Assembly (NCBI GenBank): GCA_027049035.1
Contig: JALTVI010000078.1
Span: forward strand, 1-52,925
Source: Sulfurovum sp.
GTDB lineage: Bacteria; Campylobacterota; Campylobacteria; Campylobacterales; Sulfurovaceae
Direction of reading: 5' to 3'
DNA: 52,925 nucleotides
In this document: piece after piece, positions 17,171 through 24,981 of the stretch
How positions within the stretch are numbered: position 1 is the first letter of the stretch
How the letters are laid out: every line of letters begins with the position of its first letter
Translations under genes and position numbers: made by a program
Notes under the pieces: generated by a model
What the model was told of the DNA's origin: nothing
What the model saw: only the letters and a program-made list of their open reading frames with translations
Database searches by the model: none

Positions 17171-17289
17171 AACGGTTGTATGGTTATGGTGTATGCAGCA
17201 AATGCACTCCTGCGTGATGCAAATGGCAGAGCCACCCTTCGGGCTGAGTGCATCACTTGTCGCACATTCACTGCATACACCAAACCGTT
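17171..17289. repeat. large imperfect palindrome after secF
   Basis: About 119 bases that fold on themselves: AACGGTT (17171-17177) with AACCGTT (17283-17289), GGTGTATGCAG (17188-17198) with CTGCATACACC (17271-17281), GTGATGCA (17214-17221) with TGCATCAC (17249-17256), and AGCC/GGCT around the tip at 17234-17241. No reading frame of note. It could be a structured RNA, a mobile palindromic unit or a processing site; it is followed at once by the 7-nt element at 17301. Confidence 0.6.
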
Positions 17290-17300
17290 CTCCATTAAGA

Positions 17301-17346
17301 GTGAATAGTGAATAGTTTTGGTATGCTTTTCTTTGGGAAGAAAAGC
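17301..17346. repeat. heptamer array and hairpin
   Basis: Two copies of GTGAATA (17301-17314), then GTTTTGGTAT and the hairpin GCTTTTCTT-TGGG-AAGAAAAGC (17325-17346). The GTGAATA units are the same as those at holA and rnr. It separates the secF palindrome from the next small membrane-protein gene. Confidence 0.75.
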
Positions 17347-17404
17347 TTTTTATTGAAAGGAATGACTTCTTTTGAGTAAAAAGCATTAGCAAGAAGGAGT
17401 AGGT

Positions 17405-17746
17405 ATGCAGTGGGGTAAGGTTTTTTATATCTTTTTTACGTTGATGTCACTGACGACATCGGCGGCGTTTCTGTACGATGAGGCGCTGGTAGCACTTTTC
17501 ATTGCCGGTTCGGTCAATGTCGTTTCGACCATTCTGAAGATCGGGGTGCGCAACCTGCTCTCTGCAGAGCTGCTGGCGGGTTCACTGGTTGCCGACTTGC
17601 ACCTCATCCCGGCATTCTTTGTCATGAAGTTCTCTCCTGAGAACCATACGCTGGCAGTAGGACTGGTCATCGGTGCGGTCGTTGCCAACATTTACACCAT
17701 CGTCATCTCCATGATCGAGAGTGCCAAAGAGAAAGTGGACTTCTAA
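17405..17746 (+). CDS. small membrane protein, DUF6394-like
   Basis: A 113-residue, almost wholly hydrophobic protein with three or four membrane helices (about 5-22, 25-45, 50-75, 80-103) and a short charged tail. It resembles the small DUF6394 membrane proteins found near secF in Campylobacterota; that name is from memory and tentative. The function is unknown. SD AAGGAG (17394-17399) precedes the ATG. Confidence 0.65.
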   Translation: MQWGKVFYIFFTLMSLTTSAAFLYDEALVALFIAGSVNVVSTILKIGVRNLLSAELLAGSLVADLHLIPAFFVMKFSPENHTLAVGLVIGAVVANIYTIVISMIESAKEKVDF

Positions 17747-17770
17747 CCTATCGCGGGGTTCACAGGCAGC

Positions 17771-19858
17771 ATGCCGTACTACATAGAGGCACCGACACTG
17801 GCCGGCAGCGATGCAGAGGCGAAGCGACGTGAGATAAAGGGCTATTTTCAGGCGTGCTGGCGCCGTTACGAATCGCTCTTTGAGACGATCGCCGATGAGA
17901 AGGCCTACTTTCAAAAGGCCGACCCTCTGCGCCATCCGCTTATCTTCTACTACGGCCACACCGCCGTGTTCTACATCAACAAACTCAAACTTGCCAAACT
18001 GATTGACAGCCGTGTCGATGCGGAACTTGAATCGATCTTTGCCGTCGGCGTGGACGTGATGCGCTGGGACGACCTTGACGAAGCCCATTATGACTGGCCG
18101 AGTCTGGAGCGAACTCAGCGTTACCGTGATGAGGTCTACCAGATTGTCTCCGAACTGATAGAGACAATGCCGCTGCGTCTACCCATAGGCTGGGAATCGC
18201 CCTGGTGGGTCATACTGATGGGTATCGAGCATGAGAACATCCACCTCGAAACTTCTTCGGTACTTATCCGACAGCTGCCTATAGAGACGGTGCAGACGAC
18301 ACCGCAGTGGGAGCCGTTTAAAGCGAGTGGTACAGTACCGGAAAATGCGTGGATCGAGGTGCCCGAGGGCAGGGTATCGCTTGGCAAGGCACGTGATGAT
18401 GCGCAGTACGGATGGGACAACGAGTATGGCCGCCATACCGCAGACATTCCCGCTTTCAAAGCGTCGAAGTACCTTGTCAGCAACGGCGAGTTTCTGCAGT
18501 TCGTGCAGGAGGGCGGTTACGAGAATGCCGCGTACTGGGACGGCGAAGGGAATGCCTGGCGCACCTATGAAAAGGTACGGATGCCGCGTTTCTGGAGTGT
18601 GCGGGAGGGCAAGTATCTACTGCGTACGATGACCGAAGCGATACCGCTGCCGCTTGACTGGCCCGTGGAGGTCAACTGTCTGGAAGCCGAAGCGTTCTGC
18701 CGATGGAAGAGCCGGAAAGAGCGAAAAAAGATTGTGCTGCCCACCGAAGATGAGTATATGCGTCTGCGGGCATACAGCGAAATTGACGAACAGAGGCCTG
18801 AAGCGAACATTGAACTGAGGGTGGCTGCTTCGGGTGTGCCTGTAACGCAGTTTGCGCACAACGGCCTTTACGATGTGGCCGGCAATGTCTGGCAGTGGAC
18901 GCGTACGCCTATCTACCCCTTTGAGGGGTTTGGCGTGCACCCGATATACGACGACTTCACCGTACCGACCTTTGACGGCAAGCACAACCTCATCAAGGGA
19001 GGGTCGTGGATCAGCTGCGGCAACCTTGCCGACCCAAAGAGCCGCTACGCCTTCAGGCGCCACTTCTATCAGCATGCGGGATTTCGTTACATAGAGAGCA
19101 ACTACGAGGAGAGAGTGATGACCAATGCCTACACCACCGACACTATCATTGCGCAGTACTGCCATTTCGGATGGGGAGAGAACCGTCTGGGGGTGCCCAA
19201 CTACCCCGAAACCTGTGCCAAACTGGCGCTGGAGTATATGGGCAATCGTCCCAAAACAAAAGCGTTCGATGTGGGGTGTGCCATCGGGCGCAGCAGCTTC
19301 GAGCTGGCGCGGGAGTTTGACGAAGTGATAGGGGTGGATTTCTCCGCGCGATTCATTCAGGAGGCGCTGCGGCTCAAGGAGAGCGGTGTGCTGCGTTACG
19401 CGATCCCCGAAGAGGGGGAGATAGAGTCGTTTCATGAGGTGCGTCTGAACAAGTTCGGGCTGGAGCATGCGTCAAAGAAGGTGAACTTCTGGCAGGCGGA
19501 CGCGTGCAACCTCAAGCCTATCTTTACAGGCTTTGATCTTGTCTTTGCCGGAAATCTCATCGACCGTCTCTACGATCCGCGCAAATTTTTGGAGTCGATG
19601 ACGCCGCGCATTCACCAAGGCGGCTTATTGATTTTGACATCGCCCTACACCTGGCAGGAGGAGTCGACACCCAAAGAGAAGTGGATCGGCGGCTATAAGC
19701 GTGACGGAGAGAATGTGACGACCCTGCAGGGGCTTGAGGAGATTCTGGGCGGCGACTTCAGACTGCTTGACACCCGCGATGTGCCCTTTGTCATTCAGGA
19801 GACGGCGCGCAAGCACCAGCACACGATCGCCCAGATGAGCGTATGGGAGAGAAGATGA
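17771..19858 (+). CDS. ovoA: 5-histidylcysteine sulfoxide synthase, ovothiol biosynthesis
   Basis: A 695-residue three-domain protein: a DinB-like helical domain (about 20-180) with the non-haem iron triad HENIHLE (His154, His158, Glu160), a formylglycine-generating-enzyme-like domain (about 190-445; GNVWQWTRTP, GGSWISC), and a C-terminal SAM methyltransferase (about 455-695; FDVGCAIGRSSFEL). OvoA joins cysteine to histidine C5 as a sulfoxide using O2, and the C-terminal domain N-methylates the final 4-mercaptohistidine. The next gene, overlapping by 4 bases, is the matching lyase. Full length for the family. Confidence 0.92.
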   Translation: MPYYIEAPTLAGSDAEAKRREIKGYFQACWRRYESLFETIADEKAYFQKADPLRHPLIFYYGHTAVFYINKLKLAKLIDSRVDAELESIFAVGVDVMRWDDLDEAHYDWPSLERTQRYRDEVYQIVSELIETMPLRLPIGWESPWWVILMGIEHENIHLETSSVLIRQLPIETVQTTPQWEPFKASGTVPENAWIEVPEGRVSLGKARDDAQYGWDNEYGRHTADIPAFKASKYLVSNGEFLQFVQEGGYENAAYWDGEGNAWRTYEKVRMPRFWSVREGKYLLRTMTEAIPLPLDWPVEVNCLEAEAFCRWKSRKERKKIVLPTEDEYMRLRAYSEIDEQRPEANIELRVAASGVPVTQFAHNGLYDVAGNVWQWTRTPIYPFEGFGVHPIYDDFTVPTFDGKHNLIKGGSWISCGNLADPKSRYAFRRHFYQHAGFRYIESNYEERVMTNAYTTDTIIAQYCHFGWGENRLGVPNYPETCAKLALEYMGNRPKTKAFDVGCAIGRSSFELAREFDEVIGVDFSARFIQEALRLKESGVLRYAIPEEGEIESFHEVRLNKFGLEHASKKVNFWQADACNLKPIFTGFDLVFAGNLIDRLYDPRKFLESMTPRIHQGGLLILTSPYTWQEESTPKEKWIGGYKRDGENVTTLQGLEEILGGDFRLLDTRDVPFVIQETARKHQHTIAQMSVWERR

Positions 19859-21018
19859 CATTCGATTTTGAAGCGGTAGACCGCAGTGGAACCTACACGA
19901 CCAAGTATGACGATGCGATGCTGAAGTTCGGCACCGACGATCTGCTGCCGCTGTGGGTGGCCGATATGGACCTTGCTTCGCCGCCGTGCGTGCAGGAGGC
20001 ATTGCAAAAGCGTGCGGTCCATCCCGTATACGGCTATACGGTGTATCCTCCGCGCTATTACGAAGCGATTGCGGCGTGGTACGCCAGACGCTACGGCTGG
20101 CAGATCGAAAAGGAGTGGATCGTTCCGGGGTACGGGGTGGTGCCGTCGATGAACTTCGCCATCGAGGCGTTCAGCGAAAAGGGTGAGGGTATCATTGTAC
20201 AGACACCTATCTACCCGCCCTTTGTCTCTTCGGTAAAACACCGCAAACGCAAAGTGCTGGAGAATGCGCTGCGCTACACAAACGACCGCTACGAGATAGA
20301 CTTTGACGATTTTGAAGCGAAGGCCAAGGAGGCGAGCCTCTTTCTACTCTGTTCGCCGCACAACCCCACCGGGCGTGCCTGGAGCGATGCGGAGCTGGAG
20401 CGGCTTATTGCCATCTGTGTTCAGAACGACGTACTCATTGTAGCAGACGAGATTCACGCAGACATCGTCTACGACAAGGTGCACCGCAGCATAGGTAGTT
20501 TCGAAGCGGCTGCGCAGCGCTGCGTGGTGCTGCACGCACCCTCCAAGAGTTTCAATGTCGCAGGGCTTAACACCTCTTTTGCCGTCATTCCCAATGCCCG
20601 GGTGCGCAGGGCCTACCGCCACGAGCAGGACCGCTCTGGCATCACCAACGGCAACCCCTTTGGCATAGAAGCGCTGATGGCGGCATACGAAGCGGGTGAT
20701 ACGTGGCTGGAAGCACTCAAAAGACATCTTGCAGGCAACATCGCGTTTGTCAGAGCCTACCTGAAAGAACACAATCTGCCCATCGTACCCGTCAAAAGCG
20801 AAGCGACCTTTCTGATGTGGTTTGACTGTTCGCAAACGGGACTCTCTCAGGAAGCTCTGGTAGACTTCTTCGTACACAAGGCCAAACTGGGGCTCAACGA
20901 CGGTGTGAGCTTCGGCCAAAACGGCGAAGGGTTCATGCGGCTCAATGTCGGTACCTCAAGAGCGGTGCTCGAGAATGCGATGGCGCGTCTTTACAACGCG
21001 TGGAAGGAAAAAGAGTGA
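19855..21018 (+). CDS. ovoB: PLP-dependent C-S lyase (MalY/PatB type), probable OvoB
   Basis: A 387-residue fold-type I PLP enzyme of the MalY/PatB group. PLW-VADMD near the N-terminus, CSPHNPTGR (about 167) and the PLP lysine in APSKSFNVAGL (about 233) are typical. In ovothiol synthesis a PLP lyase (OvoB) cleaves the histidylcysteine sulfoxide to the thiol; the ATGA overlap with ovoA makes this the best reading. Cystathionine beta-lyase activity alone is the alternative. Start 19855 is chosen for the overlap and the GGAG just before it. Confidence 0.85.
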   Translation: MTFDFEAVDRSGTYTTKYDDAMLKFGTDDLLPLWVADMDLASPPCVQEALQKRAVHPVYGYTVYPPRYYEAIAAWYARRYGWQIEKEWIVPGYGVVPSMNFAIEAFSEKGEGIIVQTPIYPPFVSSVKHRKRKVLENALRYTNDRYEIDFDDFEAKAKEASLFLLCSPHNPTGRAWSDAELERLIAICVQNDVLIVADEIHADIVYDKVHRSIGSFEAAAQRCVVLHAPSKSFNVAGLNTSFAVIPNARVRRAYRHEQDRSGITNGNPFGIEALMAAYEAGDTWLEALKRHLAGNIAFVRAYLKEHNLPIVPVKSEATFLMWFDCSQTGLSQEALVDFFVHKAKLGLNDGVSFGQNGEGFMRLNVGTSRAVLENAMARLYNAWKEKE

Positions 21019-22766
21019 AAAAGAGCATACTGCTGGCGATTGTACTGAGTACCATGGTATGGGCGCTGCCGGCAGGCATTGAGAGTGCCATTACCAAGTC
21101 GCACATTCCCAAAAAAGAGATCTCCATCTATATCAAGGAAGCCGGCAACAGCAGCCGTGTGGTCGCTTCACTGAACCTAAACACGTTGCGTACACCCGCT
21201 TCGATCATCAAGGTGCTGACCACCTACTCTGCGGTATTGAAGCTGGGCTTCGACTACCGCTGGCCCACAGAGTTCTACACCAGAGGCAGGCTGAGCGGCG
21301 GCGTGCTGCACGGCGACCTCATTGTCAAAGGCTACGGTGACCCGACGCTCAGCGACAAGGATCTTCCCCAAATCGTCTCACGCATCAAGGCAGCGGGCAT
21401 TCGCAAGATCACGGGCAACATCGTCATCGACCGAGGCTATTTCAAGGTGGGCACGCGCAACACGTCAGGCTTCGACAGCCACCCCCACAGCCCCTACAAC
21501 GCGATGCCCGATGCGATGATGTTCAACGAGCGTGTCAGCACCATCTGTGTGGCTCCCAACCAGAACAGTGTCACCAAAAAGGTGCCTGACGGCAGCTTTG
21601 TCATCCACAACCAGCTGCAGCGTGTCAACAAACCCTGCCGCGGCCGTTACTCCTGGCCGAGGGTGAAGATAGACGACTCCAAACCGGTCCCGGAGGTGTG
21701 GCTTAGCGGCCAGATCTCAAAGCGCTGCGGTAAGCGCAATATCTGTCAGGTGCTTACCAAGCCCTACAAGTCGTTCTACTACGCACTCAAAGCCGAGCTT
21801 CGAAACGCAGGTGTGCAGGTAAGAGGCACGCTGCGGCTGCAGCGCGTACCCAAAGGCGCCAAGCGCCTCTTCACCCACTACTCCGCAACACTTGAGAAGA
21901 TTGTCTCCAAGACAGCCAAGAAGTCCAACAACCTCTATGCGCGCCACCTGATGCTGCTTTTGGGGGCGAAGATGTACGGCGCACCGGCGACACTGGAGAA
22001 AGGGCGGCGGGCTGTGCGTGTCATTCTCAAAGCACGCGGTGCACTCAAACGTGACATACCGCACATCGACAACGGCTGCGGCCTATCACGCCAGTCGAAA
22101 GTGACGGCGAAAATTATGGCAGATGTGCTTGACAATGCCTACGAGCGCTACGGGATGCGCTGGATGAAGACCCTCTCCATCGCCGGTGTGGACGGTACCA
22201 TCAAGCGCCGTTTCCGCGGCACCATCGTCAGAAAGCGTGCCTGGATGAAGACAGGTACCCTCAAGCACGCCAAGAACATCGCAGGCTATGTCAAGAACCG
22301 AAGCGGCAGGTACTACACCGTGGTCATCATCGTCAATACCCGAAAGGGCCACTGGCGTGCGGCAGGACTGGAGAACGACATCATCAAATGGGTGGTTACC
22401 TACCGTGGCGGCGGAGGCCGCGTAAATGCACCCAAACCCGCACCGAAGCCTGTAAAAACCGTTCAAAAAGCACCCTCCAAAAGTGCGCCAAAGGCTGCGG
22501 CACCAGAGGCAGTTTCTGCACAGCAGGCGTACTACATTCAGACCGGATCGTTCAATCACAAACCTACCGATTTCTATCTGAAGACGCTTCGCAATATGGG
22601 ACACGCTCCGGTCGTGCGCAACGAGGGGGAGTACAAGGTGCTTGTAGGCCCCTACAGGACTGAGGCGCAGGCGCGCAAAGCGCTTAAAGAGATTCGAAGC
22701 CGGGTCAACAAGGGTGCGTTCCTGACACGGCGTGCCACCGCTTCTGCCAACACGGCACTCTACTGA
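21015..22766 (+). CDS. dacB: D-alanyl-D-alanine carboxypeptidase/endopeptidase (PBP4, S13) with SPOR domain
   Basis: A 583-residue exported serine peptidase that trims or opens peptidoglycan crosslinks. Signal peptide about 1-17; the active-site motifs are SIIK in TPASIIKVLT (Ser about residue 58), SNN in KKSNNLYARH, and KTG in AWMKTGTL. After a Pro/Lys/Ala-rich linker (about 470-500) the last ~75 residues form a SPOR domain (YYIQTGSF, KVLVGPY), which binds denuded glycan at division sites. The GTG start overlaps the ovoB stop (GTGA), so it belongs to the ovothiol operon. S13 enzymes normally lack SPOR. Confidence 0.9.
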   Translation: MKKSILLAIVLSTMVWALPAGIESAITKSHIPKKEISIYIKEAGNSSRVVASLNLNTLRTPASIIKVLTTYSAVLKLGFDYRWPTEFYTRGRLSGGVLHGDLIVKGYGDPTLSDKDLPQIVSRIKAAGIRKITGNIVIDRGYFKVGTRNTSGFDSHPHSPYNAMPDAMMFNERVSTICVAPNQNSVTKKVPDGSFVIHNQLQRVNKPCRGRYSWPRVKIDDSKPVPEVWLSGQISKRCGKRNICQVLTKPYKSFYYALKAELRNAGVQVRGTLRLQRVPKGAKRLFTHYSATLEKIVSKTAKKSNNLYARHLMLLLGAKMYGAPATLEKGRRAVRVILKARGALKRDIPHIDNGCGLSRQSKVTAKIMADVLDNAYERYGMRWMKTLSIAGVDGTIKRRFRGTIVRKRAWMKTGTLKHAKNIAGYVKNRSGRYYTVVIIVNTRKGHWRAAGLENDIIKWVVTYRGGGGRVNAPKPAPKPVKTVQKAPSKSAPKAAAPEAVSAQQAYYIQTGSFNHKPTDFYLKTLRNMGHAPVVRNEGEYKVLVGPYRTEAQARKALKEIRSRVNKGAFLTRRATASANTALY

Positions 22767-22877
22767 CAGTTTCCGCCCTACAAAGCGTCACTGTCACTCA
22801 ATATACAACTACTAATATAGGCATTTAGCAAAATTTTTTTTCTTCCAAATGCCATTCCCTCCACTACCAAACAGGGC

Positions 22878-22883
22878 TATACT
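22878..22883 (+). promoter_or_regulatory. candidate -10 element of the 22.9-24.8 kb cassette
   Basis: TATACT lies 28 bases before the 30-residue peptide gene. The 144-base gap after dacB also contains an inverted repeat GGCATTT...AAATGCC around a T-run, a possible dacB terminator. Confidence 0.4.
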
Positions 22884-22910
22884 TGGGTAACTTAACACAA
22901 GGAGCGTTCG

Positions 22911-23003
22911 ATGAAACGCGTACAACAGGCCCAGAAAATAGAAACGATCGGCACCATCGTGCTGCTTGGCATTCTGATACTCTCTTTCATCTTTATGAGG
23001 TAG
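22911..23003 (+). CDS. 30-residue single-pass membrane peptide
   Basis: A short gene with a strong SD (AAGGAG, 6 bases before the ATG). The peptide has a charged head (MKRVQQAQKIET) and one membrane helix (about residues 13-28, IGTIVLLGILILSFIF) ending in MR. The stop at 23001-23003 is 3 bases before the GTG of the following exported protein, so they are likely translated together. No family recognised; it could be a membrane-bound small regulator or a component of the exported-protein cassette. Confidence 0.6.
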   Translation: MKRVQQAQKIETIGTIVLLGILILSFIFMR

Positions 23004-23006
23004 CAG

Positions 23007-23699
23007 GTGAGACAGATATGGATGCTTTTGCTGCTCCCGCTCCTGCTACTGGCACAAAGTCCGCTAAGCGACAGGCAGATACAGGCAAAACTCAATGTTT
23101 TAAACGGTGCAGCTGCCGAATGTGTGATGCACCGTCTCTACACCGGTACGGGATGGATTCAGATAGAGGGTGAAGTGGGCCGCAACGGCATCGACGGGCT
23201 CTACTACAAACGAAAAAAAGGGCGCATTACCGAAGTACTTGTAGCCGAGAGCAAATGGAACACATCAAAACTTGGCCGCAGCGGCAAGGGCAAACTGGTA
23301 AAGCAGATGTCCAAAGAGTGGGTACTGCGTACCCTGTACAAACTGCAAAAAAAGCACCCAATGCCCGAGTACAGCCGTATCGAAGCGCTGGTAAGCGCCG
23401 GCCGGTACAGAGCGCGCCTTTTCCGCCTCAAACCCAAAGGCAGCGACGCGCTTGAGATCACCATCTACAAGATCAGAAACAAGGGTGACAGAAGCTTCGA
23501 TACCTTTCTGGAGAGCAGGCTCAGACCCATTGTGCTCAATGCGCCGAGAAACAGGTTTGAAGTGATGATAACCCAGGCGTACAACAGCTGCCGCAAAGCG
23601 GGGCTGCACCGCTACTTTCCCTCTCTTTCGGAGGATGCAATAGAGATGCTGCTGCAAGACAATTACCTAAAGGCCCAAGAGGTACAGTCCTATCTTTAA
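23007..23699 (+). CDS. exported protein with PD-(D/E)xK nuclease-like motifs
   Basis: A 230-residue protein with a clear signal peptide (about 1-17; LLLLPLLLLAQS). The region EGEVGRNGIDGLYY, a charged turn, VLVAESKWN, then KQMSKEWV reads like the PD-(D/E)xK fold: Asp63, the Glu81-x-Lys83 pair and Gln100. Family members with this arrangement are nucleases, including secreted toxin domains, but activity here is inferred only. GTG start 3 bases after the upstream peptide gene. It is followed after 15 bases by a Cys-rich exported peptide. Confidence 0.6.
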   Translation: MRQIWMLLLLPLLLLAQSPLSDRQIQAKLNVLNGAAAECVMHRLYTGTGWIQIEGEVGRNGIDGLYYKRKKGRITEVLVAESKWNTSKLGRSGKGKLVKQMSKEWVLRTLYKLQKKHPMPEYSRIEALVSAGRYRARLFRLKPKGSDALEITIYKIRNKGDRSFDTFLESRLRPIVLNAPRNRFEVMITQAYNSCRKAGLHRYFPSLSEDAIEMLLQDNYLKAQEVQSYL

Positions 23700-23714
23700 A
23701 AGGAGGATAGTGAA

Positions 23715-23990
23715 ATGATACGACTGTTTGTATCGATCGTTTTGGTTATGTTTACGGCTGCTTCAGCATCCGATGACAATGTGACAATAGATTCGACGCT
23801 GATGCACGAAGTATCGGGATGGATCCCATTCAAATCCAAAACATCACAAAAATTCGTACGTAGGGGCTGTTGTTCGCATCATGGCGGTGTCTGCGGTTGC
23901 TATGGCGGAAGACAGCAGTGCTGTGACGGTACGCTAAGTCCGACATGTACCTGTTATAATAAGGAAAGTGTTCAACTTGCCTACCAATAG
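23715..23990 (+). CDS. small exported Cys-rich protein
   Basis: A 91-residue protein with a signal peptide (about 1-18) and eight cysteines. The core GCCSHHGGVCGC, then CCDGTLSPTCTC (about 51-80) is a recurring bacterial motif of unknown function, sometimes found next to or fused with extracellular nucleases. The cysteines probably form disulphides or bind metal outside the cytoplasm. SD AAGGAGG precedes the ATG. It ends 8 bases before the ADP-ribosylglycohydrolase gene. Confidence 0.7.
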   Translation: MIRLFVSIVLVMFTAASASDDNVTIDSTLMHEVSGWIPFKSKTSQKFVRRGCCSHHGGVCGCYGGRQQCCDGTLSPTCTCYNKESVQLAYQ

Positions 23991-23998
23991 GAGATAAT

Positions 23999-24757
23999 AT
24001 GTCCAGGTCGAAGAATGCGCTTATTACACTGGCGTGTGGAGATGCGTACGGAAATGCGTATGAGATGGAGGGGCTTTTTGGTGCAACTTTCGACAAAAAG
24101 ACACTGCCGGATGTTGCAAAGATAAAGCGCTATACAGATGATACCAAAATGGCGATAATACTCTGGAAGCACTACAGCGAATATGGTACCATCATGCCTG
24201 AAACACTCCTTGCTGCTTACGTCAAGTGGGCAAAAGAGGAGGGTGCTGCCGATGGCATCGGCATTCATACCGCTGCGGTGCTGCTGCGTGGAGAACGCAA
24301 CAAAGACTCACAGGGTAACGGTGCACTGATGCGCATACTGCCTTTTGGCCTGCGTCTTGTCGAAGAGGGGTTGGGGTTTGAGGATGCAGTTACGTTGATG
24401 GAAATAGACGCTGCACTGACACACGATAACGAAGTGGTTCATGTCGCCAATCGGCTTTGTCTTTCGATCGCCATGAACGGTATTGAGGTGATGCAGCAAC
24501 CGCGCTACAAACCGTTGCTTGCCAGTCTCAAACCCGGCTACTCCGCCTGGGTGATCCATACCCTCTATCACCTGCTTGATGTGCTGCAGATGAATCTCTC
24601 TGTTCTCGATGGGTTCAAAGAGCTTGTCTCAAGGGGCGGCGATACCGACACCAACTGTGCTATCTACGGTGCAATACGCGGATATGGGAAGCAGTTGGAG
24701 ATCAATGTCGATGATTTTTTGGAGCCGGAAGAAGCTGAAAAAGTACTTGGTTTGTAG
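23999..24757 (+). CDS. ADP-ribosylglycohydrolase family protein
   Basis: A 252-residue all-helical hydrolase of the ARH/DraG type that removes ADP-ribose from proteins or related substrates. The two-metal site motifs are all present: GDAYGNAYE (about 14-22), YTDDTKM (about 45-51), GNGALMRILP (about 106-115) and SRGGDTDTN (about 214-222). No signal peptide, so cytoplasmic. SD GGAG precedes the ATG. No ADP-ribosyltransferase is seen nearby. The substrate is unknown. Confidence 0.88.
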   Translation: MSRSKNALITLACGDAYGNAYEMEGLFGATFDKKTLPDVAKIKRYTDDTKMAIILWKHYSEYGTIMPETLLAAYVKWAKEEGAADGIGIHTAAVLLRGERNKDSQGNGALMRILPFGLRLVEEGLGFEDAVTLMEIDAALTHDNEVVHVANRLCLSIAMNGIEVMQQPRYKPLLASLKPGYSAWVIHTLYHLLDVLQMNLSVLDGFKELVSRGGDTDTNCAIYGAIRGYGKQLEINVDDFLEPEEAEKVLGL

Positions 24758-24873
24758 AAGAAAAGAGAGGTTCGAAAAGAGCTTGATACCCCTTGAAATA
24801 CCTGCTGCAATGCTCCATGTATGCGGCTACGGATACATATGTCCCTAACGATTTTACCCTGCAGGAGAGGATA

Positions 24874-24903
24874 ATGAACGAAGTTGAAAACGTGTTGCAA
24901 TAG
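24874..24903 (+). other. 9-codon open frame before the aminotransferase
   Basis: After GGAGAGG, an ATG opens MNEVENVLQ and stops at TAG (24901-24903). Reading past the stop continues in frame through about 26 residues (VCRALGLDEAECNPFF...) into the aminotransferase start. It could be a leader peptide, a gene remnant or chance. The rest of the 24758-24981 gap shows nothing recognisable. Confidence 0.25.
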
Positions 24904-24953
24904 GTGTGCAGAGCGCTTGGTCTGGATGAGGCAGAGTGTAACCCCTTTTTTGC

Positions 24954-24959
24954 TATAAT
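24954..24959 (+). promoter_or_regulatory. -10 element of the dapC-like gene
   Basis: TATAAT preceded by a T-run lies 22 bases before the ATG at 24982, giving a leader of about 16 bases. Confidence 0.55.
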
Positions 24960-24981
24960 TGTTCCAAAAAACAGGGCCATT

